Below, one piece after another: positions 24,223 through 32,334 of a stretch of DNA of 33,356 nucleotides. The notes beneath the pieces are model-generated. The model was not told where the DNA came from, ran no database searches, and saw only the letters and a list, made by a program, of their open reading frames with translations. The stretch lies in contig JAFLBZ010000017.1 in NCBI GenBank assembly GCA_017303715.1, forward strand, positions 1 to 33,356, written 5' to 3'. The first letter of the stretch is position 1. Each line of letters starts with the position of its first letter. The stretch comes from Rhodothermia bacterium. GTDB taxonomy: Bacteria > Bacteroidota > Rhodothermia > Rhodothermales > UBA2364. Position numbers and translations under genes: made by a program.

Positions 24223-27072
24223 ATGATGCGAATACCCAAACGTTGGATCGGTGTTTTTTCGCTGTTCTTGTTCGGTTTTGCGCCTTTGTGGGCACAGACC
24301 ACCGGAAAGATCACCGGAAAAGTATTTGATGCACAATTTAATTCTCCGATGCCGGGAGCAACCATCAAGATTCTGGGGACGACTCAGGGCGCCACGACGG
24401 ATGCCAATGGCGAATATGTTATTATTGGGGTTAGACCGGGTGTTTATGTTTTAGAAGTGTCTTTCGTCGGTTATGTAACCGAGAAGCGCGAGCAGATAAA
24501 CGTAAACATTGGCCTTACCACAACCGCCGACTTCAAGCTCCGTGAGCAAGTTATTGCTTCCGAAAAAGAAGTTGTAATTGTTGCGGATGCCATAAAAGTA
24601 CGAAAAGACGTTACAAGCTCCGAGTCGCGGGTTTCCGCCCAAACCATAGACAACATGCCCGTCCAAGAGTTGGGTCAGTTGGTTGGTGCGCAAGCGGGAG
24701 TCACCTCTAAAAACGGATCGCTCCACATCCGAGGTGGGCGCTCAAGCGAAGTAAAAGTCTTGGTTGATGGTGTTGCCGTGACGGATAGTTACGATGGTTC
24801 ACAATCCGTTCAAATCGAAAATGAAGGGATTCAGGAACTCCAAGTGATTTCAGGAACCTTCAATGCTGAACACGGGAATGCGATGTCTGGCGTGATCAAT
24901 GTTGTAACCAAGGAAGGAGGCAACACGAAATGGGGTGGTTCAGCAGAATGGTATTCGGGTTCTTATTTGGTGAGTGGCAAAGGCGGCGAAGATTATTTGC
25001 GAGGCATTAATGCCGGAGATTATACGGTTCGTGGTGTTCAATACCGCGATGTTGACCCTTACGGCTATTTACCTGCAAACCCGCTACATTACCAAAATGC
25101 AAAATTGGCTATTGATGGTCCCATCATTAAAGACCGCGTTTCACTTTTTGCGCTGGCCCGCTACTTCAAAAATGATGGTTGGTTTTATGGCGTTCGTAAA
25201 TACAATATAGACGGTACAAGAGGCGATAGCGCCTTGGTTCCGATGAACAATTTTGAACGACTTAGCTTACAGGCAAACTTTAAAATCCAACTAAAAAAAG
25301 GGATGTTCATAAACGTCATCGGCTTGGCCAACCAGTCGGAATCGCGAAATGGTGATTTTAACCTACGGTGGGCGCCGGATGGACGAGGCCGGAACCAAGA
25401 CTTGGGCTATGATGTGAAGGTGAAGTTTACCCACCTCGTCTCGAACAAGACCTTCTATAATATTGATGCGGGTATGTTTTTCCGCAATGCCAAGGGAGGA
25501 TTGTTCGATGATCCTTTGGATTCACGCTACAACAATTTCGGCAACCAACCCCCAGATTCTGTCGAGGTCGTTCCCGGTGTATGGGAAACCGTTGTCCGTG
25601 GAGGAAGCCGTTTTGCACGTGGTGGGACAGATTTGGGGCGCTACGACCGTGATACTCGTAGCCAAATCTTGCAAGGTAGCCTCAACAGCCAAATTTCTAA
25701 ACATCATCTGGTAAAAGTGGGCTTCGAGGCCAAACAAGACGTCATGAATTTAAAGGCGTATGGCCTTATTCCAAAAGTGGATGCGGATGGAAACCCTATT
25801 GTGCCTTTTCAGCCGGCTATTCCCGATGAAACTTCTTTAGATTTCTCGTCCTTTAGCGACATTAAGCCCTTCTCGGCAAGTGCCTACATTCAGGACAAAA
25901 TGGAGTACGAAGACCTGATCATCAATGCGGGATTGCGTTTTGACTATTTCGACTCCAACGGACAGACCTTGGCAGACCCTTCGGATCCGAACGTCTATGC
26001 GCCGTTCAAAAAAACCAATATTTATAAGGACACCAATAACAACGGGGTGATTGATGCTGCCGAAGAGGTGGAAAACAACAAAAAAACCTTAGATGAGCGC
26101 TTGGCCTATTGGTATCAAGACGCAACGCCTAAGTTCCAACTTTCCCCGCGCCTCGGTGTAGCGTATCCTATTACCGAAAAAGGGGTGATCCACTTCTCTT
26201 ATGGGCACTTCTTGCAAATTCCTACCCTAAACCGTTTATTTGATAACTACGGGTATAAAATCCGTACAAACTCTGGTACATACGGGCCATTTGGAAATCC
26301 AGACTTAAAGGCCCAAAAAACCGTGATGTACGAGATCGGGATTCGTCAGGGCTTTGGCGATTATGTGGTTGACGTTACTGCCTACTACCGCGACGTGCGC
26401 AACTGGGTGGCCACCTCGCCAGTGATTACTACCGAAATTCCGGGTACAACCTATGTGAACTATGCCAACCGTGACTATGCCAATACACGGGGGATGACCC
26501 TATCCTTTAACAAAACCTACTCCAACAACTGGGGAGCAGACTTGAGCTACACCTTCCAAGTTGTTGAAGGGTCAAATTCTAACCCGAACGACGAATTTTT
26601 CTCGCTGCTAAGCAACTCACAACCCACCATTGCATTGCTCCCCTTAGATTGGGATCAAAGACATCGGTTGTCGGGGTCTGCATATACCAACTTTGCCGGA
26701 TGGGGCGCTTCCTTACTCTTTAATTATGGAACAGGATTTCCCTTCACGCCAAGTTTTGGTAAAGCATCCCTCTTTGGTGCGAATGTTCAGCCGGAATTTG
26801 CCCGCAACTCACGCCGTATGCCTGCCGAGTTCCAAATAGACCTCAACCTAAACCGCGAGTTTAAATTAGGCGCAGTAAAACCAAAGTTCTTCCTCCAAGT
26901 CTTTAACTTGTTGGATCGTCGGAATGTGACGGGAGTTTATGGCGATACCGGAAAACCCAACATCCAACTTCAGGTTCGCGATACGACCAGTTTTGATCCG
27001 GGTTTCTGGATTCGGCCTTTCAACTATTCTGAGCCGCGCCGTGCGCACTTGGGAGTAGAATTTAAGTTTTAA
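24223..27072 (+). CDS. TonB-dependent outer-membrane receptor with carboxypeptidase-regulatory-like domain
   Basis: This is an outer-membrane receptor. From the ATG at 24223 it has a signal peptide ending at LWA-Q25, a CarboxypepD_reg-like beta domain (about 28-112, GKITGKVFDAQF to VNIGLTTTADFKL), a plug domain (about 130-235, QELGQLVGAQAGVTSKNGSLHIRGGRSSEVKVLVDG, GVINVVTKEGGN) and a barrel to the C-terminal aromatic (HLGVEFKF). I prefer 24223 because the open frame continues 59 codons upstream to 24046 with a polar, non-signal sequence that would bury the signal peptide. No SusD-like partner follows; its neighbours are a large exported protein and a PorV-like barrel instead. The substrate is unknown. 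Confidence 0.93.
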   Translation: MMRIPKRWIGVFSLFLFGFAPLWAQTTGKITGKVFDAQFNSPMPGATIKILGTTQGATTDANGEYVIIGVRPGVYVLEVSFVGYVTEKREQINVNIGLTTTADFKLREQVIASEKEVVIVADAIKVRKDVTSSESRVSAQTIDNMPVQELGQLVGAQAGVTSKNGSLHIRGGRSSEVKVLVDGVAVTDSYDGSQSVQIENEGIQELQVISGTFNAEHGNAMSGVINVVTKEGGNTKWGGSAEWYSGSYLVSGKGGEDYLRGINAGDYTVRGVQYRDVDPYGYLPANPLHYQNAKLAIDGPIIKDRVSLFALARYFKNDGWFYGVRKYNIDGTRGDSALVPMNNFERLSLQANFKIQLKKGMFINVIGLANQSESRNGDFNLRWAPDGRGRNQDLGYDVKVKFTHLVSNKTFYNIDAGMFFRNAKGGLFDDPLDSRYNNFGNQPPDSVEVVPGVWETVVRGGSRFARGGTDLGRYDRDTRSQILQGSLNSQISKHHLVKVGFEAKQDVMNLKAYGLIPKVDADGNPIVPFQPAIPDETSLDFSSFSDIKPFSASAYIQDKMEYEDLIINAGLRFDYFDSNGQTLADPSDPNVYAPFKKTNIYKDTNNNGVIDAAEEVENNKKTLDERLAYWYQDATPKFQLSPRLGVAYPITEKGVIHFSYGHFLQIPTLNRLFDNYGYKIRTNSGTYGPFGNPDLKAQKTVMYEIGIRQGFGDYVVDVTAYYRDVRNWVATSPVITTEIPGTTYVNYANRDYANTRGMTLSFNKTYSNNWGADLSYTFQVVEGSNSNPNDEFFSLLSNSQPTIALLPLDWDQRHRLSGSAYTNFAGWGASLLFNYGTGFPFTPSFGKASLFGANVQPEFARNSRRMPAEFQIDLNLNREFKLGAVKPKFFLQVFNLLDRRNVTGVYGDTGKPNIQLQVRDTTSFDPGFWIRPFNYSEPRRAHLGVEFKF

Positions 27073-27122
27073 GCAGATGTGCTCACCGGCAAAAAGCCCT
27101 AAGCCTCAACGAACATAAAATT

Positions 27123-30100
27123 ATGCGATCATCTTTTCTTAAATACCTGCTCGTTCCAATGGCCCTCCTAATGGTTGGTCAAGTTCGGGCGCAAGGTGTG
27201 GTGGATCGGAACCATGTGCCCAGTAAAGAGCGCGTGGACGACCTCCAGCGCCGAAAAGACGTGGTGGACGGCAACAACCTCCGCGCAACCATTACGAACT
27301 TCCTGCAAACCGCACAGTCCGGAGAGCCGGGAGACATCTTTTATGAATGGCCCAAAAACACCAACCGTATCTACGTTGCCCTCTCGCAAATGTGGGTCGG
27401 TGCGGAAGTGGCCTCGACCGACGGAAAGCCGCTCTATATTGTAGATGTGGCAAACTTCAGAAATAACCTCAACAACGGCACAAACGCTTGGAACTTCCGG
27501 CCTATCAAGGGCTATGTGAATCCCGCCGGACGTGCGTTTGGGATTGCACAATCCGATGAACCCAACTCGTGGCCTGCAACATGGCCCGATAAGACAAACG
27601 ATGCCACCGACCCGGGTTGGCGTGGCAGTTGGAATGGATTCTTTGGTAAAGATATCTTTAATGCAGACCAAGAGTTTTTCTACAAAGCCGGAGACGACCA
27701 ATACGACCGATACCCCAATTATTTCCCAGATGATACAGACCGTACTCGGAAAGGACTTGGTTTGGTGGTGGATGCCCGCGTCTTGTCTTGGAGCCAAATC
27801 CTCATCCAAGATGCCGTTTTTCTCTTACATGGCATTAAGAACGATGGTTCTAAAGACCTGAACAAAGTAGGCGTGTCTATCTGGTTGGCCGACTTGGTGG
27901 GCGGGGATGCCTCCGATGATATTCCGTTCTTCGATCTTGCGGAAGACGTCGCTTTTATGACCGATGCCGACGGAATCGGAACCGAGCCATTTGGTTCCGA
28001 AAAAGTGGGGGTTGCTGCAATCGCTTTCTTGGAAACACCCGGAAATGCGGTGGATCGGATTGACAACGATGGCGATGGCTCTACCAACGATTGCAACATC
28101 GCTACAGGAGAATGTTCTAGCCCCATCGTGACTGAAGCCATGATTGCCACAGAAGACCCCACAAATGGGATTGATGACAACGGCAACGGTCTTGTGGATG
28201 AAAACCGCGCCCATATCGCCTTTACCGATGCACAGGCTTCGAGCCGTGGGGTAGGTTATGCAGACCGTGTGGATAACGATGGCGATGGCGAACACGGTAG
28301 CCCGCTGGTAACAGAGGCTATGGCGGCGGCAAGTGCTTCTGATAAATGGTTGCGTTGGCCACCAAATCCAGAAACCGATCCGTTCTTGGCCAATATTAGC
28401 CCCAAACCCGTTCACTTGGTCATGATTGAGCAAGACGACATCGGTAAAGGGTTTAAAGATGGGATAGACAACGACAACAGCGCCAACGATCCCAAAGGGC
28501 AAATCCGGTATGGATGCGAAGAGTATCTCTCGGAAAAAAATTCCCCATTAGTGACACAAGCCATGATTGATGCCGCTAAAAGTGATCCCTATGGCCGATA
28601 TATCGTACCCGGAACCAGCGTGATCTTGTACCAATTGGGGCAAGAAGACCTCGGAAAACCCTATGCCGATGGCAAAGACAATGACGGCGATGGTGCCATT
28701 GATGAAGGCATTGATGAAATGATTGATGAAATGATTGATGAAAGCAGATCCGACGGAATTGACAACGATTGTGATTGGGATCCGCTACGCGATGACACCG
28801 GCTTGGATGGAGTACAGTTCTCCGGAGATGCGGGTGATGGCGACCGAAGTCCAACAACGGGAGCTGGAACCGATTTTCCGGGCGAAAAAAATATTGACGT
28901 TACCGACGTCTCCGAGTCCGATCAAATCGGTCTGACCAACGTAAAAATTATTCCAGCCTTTACCTTAGACTTTAACCGCCAGTCAGACCAAGAGTTGTTC
29001 AATAAATACATGAAACCCGGAGAATTGGATACACAAAAACCACCTCCCGGCGAGAACGACTTGGTGGTTTCGAGTGGGATCTTCCCTTTAAAAGCGGGCC
29101 AAACCGAACGGTTTTCCCTCTCTATTCAAGTTGGCTCCGACCGTACCAACGTGCTTCGCAAGCGCGATAACGCATACCAAGCCTATGCAGAAGACTACCA
29201 GTTTGCGCAAGCACCAGCCGTTCCAGCACTTACCGCAGTTCCGGGGGATAAATCCGTAACCTTGTATTGGGATAGCGCCGCAGAAGAATCCGTAGATCAG
29301 TTTCTCTTGGGGTTAGGATTACCCGCAAAAGACTTTGAAGGCTATCGGATTTATCGCGCAACGGATCCCGCATTTTTGGATGCACTCAAAATAACCGATG
29401 GCTACGGTAACCTGAGCTACAAAAAGCCCATTGCACAATTTGACCTAAAAAACGGTGTAAATGGCTTCCATCCGGTGGATGTAAATGGCGTTAAATTCTA
29501 TCTTGGTAATGACAGTGGCTTGGTTCATAAATTTGTAGATACGACTGTAGAAAACGGCATCACGTACTATTATGCCATTACCTCCTACGACTTTGGTGCG
29601 GCCACAGCCAATATCTCGCCGACTGAAGCGCCTGTTCGGATTCGTCGTCTGCCAGATGGAACCATCGAGACAGCCAAAAACGTGGTTAAAATTACACCCG
29701 GGCCTGCCGCAGCCGGATATACAAACGCAAAATTTGCCGGAACAACCCCAATTACCCTCACAAAAGGGTTAACCAGTTCTAAAATTGATTATACCATTAT
29801 AGACCCAACGGTGATTAAGGACAGCAACAAGTACCGGATTACCTTCCGTGATACCTTGATTGTTTCCCCTAACCCAAACTTGCCGGACACCTTGACCACC
29901 AAAAGTTGGTCGCTTTATGATGTGACGGCTGGGAAGTATCTTTTGGAAAAACAAAGTGCTGGATTAAAAACGGGAACTGAATTTCCGCTATTTGATGCCA
30001 CTGGAAAGGCACTCGGTTTCCGGTTGATTTTCCAGAATGAACCCTTTGTTACCCTCAATACTGCTGATAGCTTCTGGAAAAACAGTGCGGGCGCAGCAAA

Positions 30101-30965
30101 CAATCAGGTATTCCCGATTACTTTCGAGCCTTATGTTGGGGGAACCTTTGTACGGGGTCTCCGGAACCCGGCGGATTATCGCATTAAAATCGTAGAGCCG
30201 GGGCTGGGGCAATCCGTACAACTAAAAGTTCGCTCCAATGTTACCTTACCTGCTCGAAAAACGAACTTTCAGGTGTTCCGACTTGAGCCAGACGGTAATG
30301 GGGGTGTTAAAGAGGTTCCGATTGAATATGCGTTCTGGGATTTGACAGGGCCTGAAGCCGAAAACCTCGCCGTTCCGGGTATCTTTAGCAACGACACCCA
30401 ATTCGGTGAATCCGACTTTATCATTTTCTATGAATCCAAAGTTGGCGATACCTCCGGTCAGAAGATCATCACGTGGCGTGTTGGGCTTAACTTCACCTTG
30501 AAAGACCGCAAAAATCCGGCAACGGGTGATAATATTACGCTCTCTCTACGGAAGCCACTCTTGTCCTCGGATGAATTTGAGTTCACCACCGAGGCCGCCA
30601 AGATTGATACCGAAAAAGCCAAAAACGCTTTAGAAAACGTGAAAGTGGTGCCAAACCCATATGTGGCCACCAACCGATTTGAACCACTTAACCCATTCTC
30701 GACTGGGCGTGGGCCTCGTGTAATCAAGTTCATGAACCTGCCGACAAATTGCACGATCCGCATCTATACCGTTAGTGGGCGATTGGTCAAAACCTTGAAC
30801 CGAGACTATGGTGCAAACATCACCTCGCGTGATCTCTTGGATGGTTCCTTGGATTGGGATCTCCAGAGTGAAGACGGACTTTCGGTGGCTTATGGCATCT
30901 ACGTCTATCATGTAGAAGCACCCGGACTTGGGGAATCCACTGGCACTTTTGCCATCATTAAGTAA
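27123..30965 (+). CDS. Large exported protein with Asp-rich calcium-type repeats, Fn3 domain and T9SS-like C-terminal domain
   Basis: The 1280-residue protein has a signal peptide (RA-Q24). Residues of about 310-550 contain repeated acidic motifs of the form DNDGDG or DDNGNG (RIDNDGDG, GIDDNGNG, RVDNDGDG, GIDNDNSAN, KDNDGDGAIDEG, GIDNDCDWD), like thrombospondin type 3 or EF-hand calcium loops. These alternate with a second repeat, SP(I/L)VT(E/Q)AM. Next is an Fn3-like domain at about 699-830 (VPALTAVPGDKSVTLYWD, FEGYRIYRAT, TYYYAITSYD). The last ~110 residues (ENVKVVPNPYVATNRF to TGTFAIIK) resemble FlgD-like or T9SS type A sorting domains, with IYTVSGRLVKTL and AYGIYVYHVEAPG. Export to the surface by type IX secretion is likely but not shown. 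It is probably co-expressed with the receptor and PorV-like barrel around it. Confidence 0.82.
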   Translation: MRSSFLKYLLVPMALLMVGQVRAQGVVDRNHVPSKERVDDLQRRKDVVDGNNLRATITNFLQTAQSGEPGDIFYEWPKNTNRIYVALSQMWVGAEVASTDGKPLYIVDVANFRNNLNNGTNAWNFRPIKGYVNPAGRAFGIAQSDEPNSWPATWPDKTNDATDPGWRGSWNGFFGKDIFNADQEFFYKAGDDQYDRYPNYFPDDTDRTRKGLGLVVDARVLSWSQILIQDAVFLLHGIKNDGSKDLNKVGVSIWLADLVGGDASDDIPFFDLAEDVAFMTDADGIGTEPFGSEKVGVAAIAFLETPGNAVDRIDNDGDGSTNDCNIATGECSSPIVTEAMIATEDPTNGIDDNGNGLVDENRAHIAFTDAQASSRGVGYADRVDNDGDGEHGSPLVTEAMAAASASDKWLRWPPNPETDPFLANISPKPVHLVMIEQDDIGKGFKDGIDNDNSANDPKGQIRYGCEEYLSEKNSPLVTQAMIDAAKSDPYGRYIVPGTSVILYQLGQEDLGKPYADGKDNDGDGAIDEGIDEMIDEMIDESRSDGIDNDCDWDPLRDDTGLDGVQFSGDAGDGDRSPTTGAGTDFPGEKNIDVTDVSESDQIGLTNVKIIPAFTLDFNRQSDQELFNKYMKPGELDTQKPPPGENDLVVSSGIFPLKAGQTERFSLSIQVGSDRTNVLRKRDNAYQAYAEDYQFAQAPAVPALTAVPGDKSVTLYWDSAAEESVDQFLLGLGLPAKDFEGYRIYRATDPAFLDALKITDGYGNLSYKKPIAQFDLKNGVNGFHPVDVNGVKFYLGNDSGLVHKFVDTTVENGITYYYAITSYDFGAATANISPTEAPVRIRRLPDGTIETAKNVVKITPGPAAAGYTNAKFAGTTPITLTKGLTSSKIDYTIIDPTVIKDSNKYRITFRDTLIVSPNPNLPDTLTTKSWSLYDVTAGKYLLEKQSAGLKTGTEFPLFDATGKALGFRLIFQNEPFVTLNTADSFWKNSAGAANNQVFPITFEPYVGGTFVRGLRNPADYRIKIVEPGLGQSVQLKVRSNVTLPARKTNFQVFRLEPDGNGGVKEVPIEYAFWDLTGPEAENLAVPGIFSNDTQFGESDFIIFYESKVGDTSGQKIITWRVGLNFTLKDRKNPATGDNITLSLRKPLLSSDEFEFTTEAAKIDTEKAKNALENVKVVPNPYVATNRFEPLNPFSTGRGPRVIKFMNLPTNCTIRIYTVSGRLVKTLNRDYGANITSRDLLDGSLDWDLQSEDGLSVAYGIYVYHVEAPGLGESTGTFAIIK
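28698..28745 (+). repeat. Four tandem 12-bp repeats encoding an Ile-Asp-Glu run
   Basis: Units begin at 28698, 28710, 28722 and 28734 and share ATTGATGAA followed by three variable bases (GGC, ATG, ATG, AGC). They encode IDEG, IDEM, IDEM and IDES within an acidic loop of the large exported protein. Units 2 and 3 are identical, suggesting recent expansion by whole units that keeps the frame. Confidence 0.85.
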
Positions 30966-30968
30966 CCG

Positions 30969-30976
30969 CAGGAGGA
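30969..30976 (+). promoter_or_regulatory. Strong Shine-Dalgarno sequence before the PorV-like gene
   Basis: CAGGAGGA lies 7 bp before the ATG at 30984, a near-perfect anti-16S match. Most genes in this window have no recognisable SD, as is usual in Bacteroidota, so this one stands out and suggests a high translation rate. Confidence 0.6.
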
Positions 30977-30983
30977 AACCAAC

Positions 30984-32018
30984 ATGAAAAACCAACTTTT
31001 CAAACATGGTCTTGCGGTTTGCCTGATGCTGGTAGTGGCAACGACCGCGGGGGCACAAGATACCCGAAATGTAACCAATCGGGGTACCACTGCTGCCGAA
31101 TTTCTTTCCATTCCGATTGGCGCTCGTGCTACCGGTATGGGAAATGCTGTAACCGCACAGGTGGACGACCAGTCCGCAATTTATTGGAACCCCGCAGGTC
31201 TGACAAGTTTGGATAAGCCGGGGCTGAGCTTCGAGACCGCCAAATGGATCAACCAAATAAGTTTCAACTATGGCGCTTTTAGCACTCCTTTGGCAGGAGG
31301 GACACTGGGCGTTGGGATTACTTCCATCCGCACGCCGGAAATGGAGGTCGTTACCGTCGAGGAGCAAGACGGAACGGGCGAAACCTTTAATGCCGCTTCC
31401 TATGCCGTTTCTTTGTCCTATGGACGAAAACTAACCGACCGATTCTCGATCGGGGGGACGGCAAAATTGGTCTCGGAACGCATCTGGCACTCAAGTGCAA
31501 ACGGGGTGGCCATAGACATCGGAACCTTGTTCGTGACGCCTTTCCGTGGGGTTCGCCTCGGCGCTACCATCACCAACTTTGGTACGAAGTTGCAAATGGG
31601 GGGAGATGACTTGCTGATCACCACCGATATTGACCAAAACGCAGAAGGCAACAACGAAAGCCAACGGGGTTTCTTGAGAACCGATAAATTCGGGATGCCC
31701 CTTATGATGCGCATTGGTCTTGCGGGCGAAGTAGTGAAAACCAAACAAACCCGCATAACACTGGCTGTGGATGCCCTTAGCCCGAACAACTCGGAACAAT
31801 TTCTGAATGTTGGCGCCGAGGTGGGGCTTCTGGGGGATCTGGTGGTCTTGCGTGGAGGGTACAACGAGTTGCTGTTGAAAGACAGTTTACGCGGCCTTAG
31901 TGCGGGTGCTGGAATTCGGTACCGTTTTGGGGGTATAAACCTCGGTGTGGACTATGCTTACGAGTCCCAGAAGTACTTCAATGCCATCAATCGGCTTACG
32001 GTCTCGATGAAGCTCTGA
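30984..32018 (+). CDS. PorV/PorQ-family outer-membrane beta-barrel protein
   Basis: The 344-residue protein has a signal peptide ending at GA-Q25. The conserved N-terminal motif of PorV/PorQ and UPF0164-type barrels follows: FLSIPIGARATGMGNA, then QVDDQSAIYWNPAGL. The remainder is a series of strands (VGITSIR, YAVSLSYGRKL, IGGTAKLVSE, AGIRYRFGGINLGVDYAYE) ending in the aromatic/Leu terminus LTVSMKL. PorV shuttles type IX cargo to the sortase at the cell surface, and this protein sits directly after the large exported protein with a sorting-like C-terminal domain, 18 bp apart, so a dedicated cargo-carrier pair is plausible. Whether it is PorV itself or a paralogue cannot be told. Confidence 0.88.
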   Translation: MKNQLFKHGLAVCLMLVVATTAGAQDTRNVTNRGTTAAEFLSIPIGARATGMGNAVTAQVDDQSAIYWNPAGLTSLDKPGLSFETAKWINQISFNYGAFSTPLAGGTLGVGITSIRTPEMEVVTVEEQDGTGETFNAASYAVSLSYGRKLTDRFSIGGTAKLVSERIWHSSANGVAIDIGTLFVTPFRGVRLGATITNFGTKLQMGGDDLLITTDIDQNAEGNNESQRGFLRTDKFGMPLMMRIGLAGEVVKTKQTRITLAVDALSPNNSEQFLNVGAEVGLLGDLVVLRGGYNELLLKDSLRGLSAGAGIRYRFGGINLGVDYAYESQKYFNAINRLTVSMKL

Positions 32019-32037
32019 GGTACATGGCAGATTTTAG

Positions 32038-32131
32038 CAAGGGAAAGAAGATCGTCGGCATCTTGAGCATGGGTCTAAGACAAATCGGCCTCTTCTGGTA
32101 TGCTACACGGGTATTCTTTCTCTTGCTTTTT
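32038..32131 (+). terminator. Long-range stem with U-run after the PorV-like gene
   Basis: CAAGGGAAAGAA (32038-32049) pairs along all 12 positions with TTCTTTCTCTTG (32114-32125), one G-U pair included, enclosing about 64 nt that have weak internal pairing (AGCAT/ATGCT). CTTTTTT follows the 3' arm directly. It fits a terminator, with an unusually large apical part. Confidence 0.45.
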
Positions 32132-32134
32132 TAG

Positions 32135-32271
32135 TAAGTAATTGTAAAAAGAAGTCTTAGAAGTGAAAATTGTGGTCTTGTGTGGAGGCCCTCAATTTCT
32201 GGGAGGCTATTTTATAACGAATCTACTTGCGCTTGCGTTAAAAAAGCCTTAATCTTATGTGTTGTGAGCAT
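32135..32271. other. Non-coding part of the 316-bp gap before the propeller gene
   Basis: Together with the terminator-like stem (32038-32131) and operator copy 3 (32272-32285), this makes up the intergenic region 32019-32334. I see no gene, tRNA or strong hairpin here. A weak promoter is possible: TTG (32234-32236), 20 bp, then TATGTGTTG (32257-32265), which deviates from TAnnTTTG by one base. Confidence 0.4.
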
Positions 32272-32285
32272 GTAAACGCTTTCGC
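32272..32285. promoter_or_regulatory. Degenerate LacI-family operator, copy 3
   Basis: TGTAAACGCTTTCG matches the 14-bp palindrome found at 21131 and 22265 in 11 of 14 positions and keeps the core ACGCTT. It lies 49 bp upstream of the start at 32335 and just after the best promoter candidate in this gap. Confidence 0.55.
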
Positions 32286-32334
32286 AAATTCTTTTGAAAC
32301 CCCAATTCTCAATCATCAAACATAGGAAGTAAAC

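Noticed and set aside
27825-28502. Minus-strand 225-codon ORF inside the large exported protein gene
   Set aside because: It results from the reversed DNDGDG repeats, and the sense frame is clearly coding.
30630-31367. Minus-strand 245-codon ORF across the boundary of the large protein and PorV-like genes
   Set aside because: It crosses two well-supported sense genes and their SD site, and shows no domain.
32024-32134. 36-codon ORF starting MADFSKGKKIVG after the PorV-like gene
   Set aside because: It lies entirely within the terminator-like stem and U-run, has no ribosome-binding site, and its C-terminal FFLLLF comes from the stem arm and T-run.
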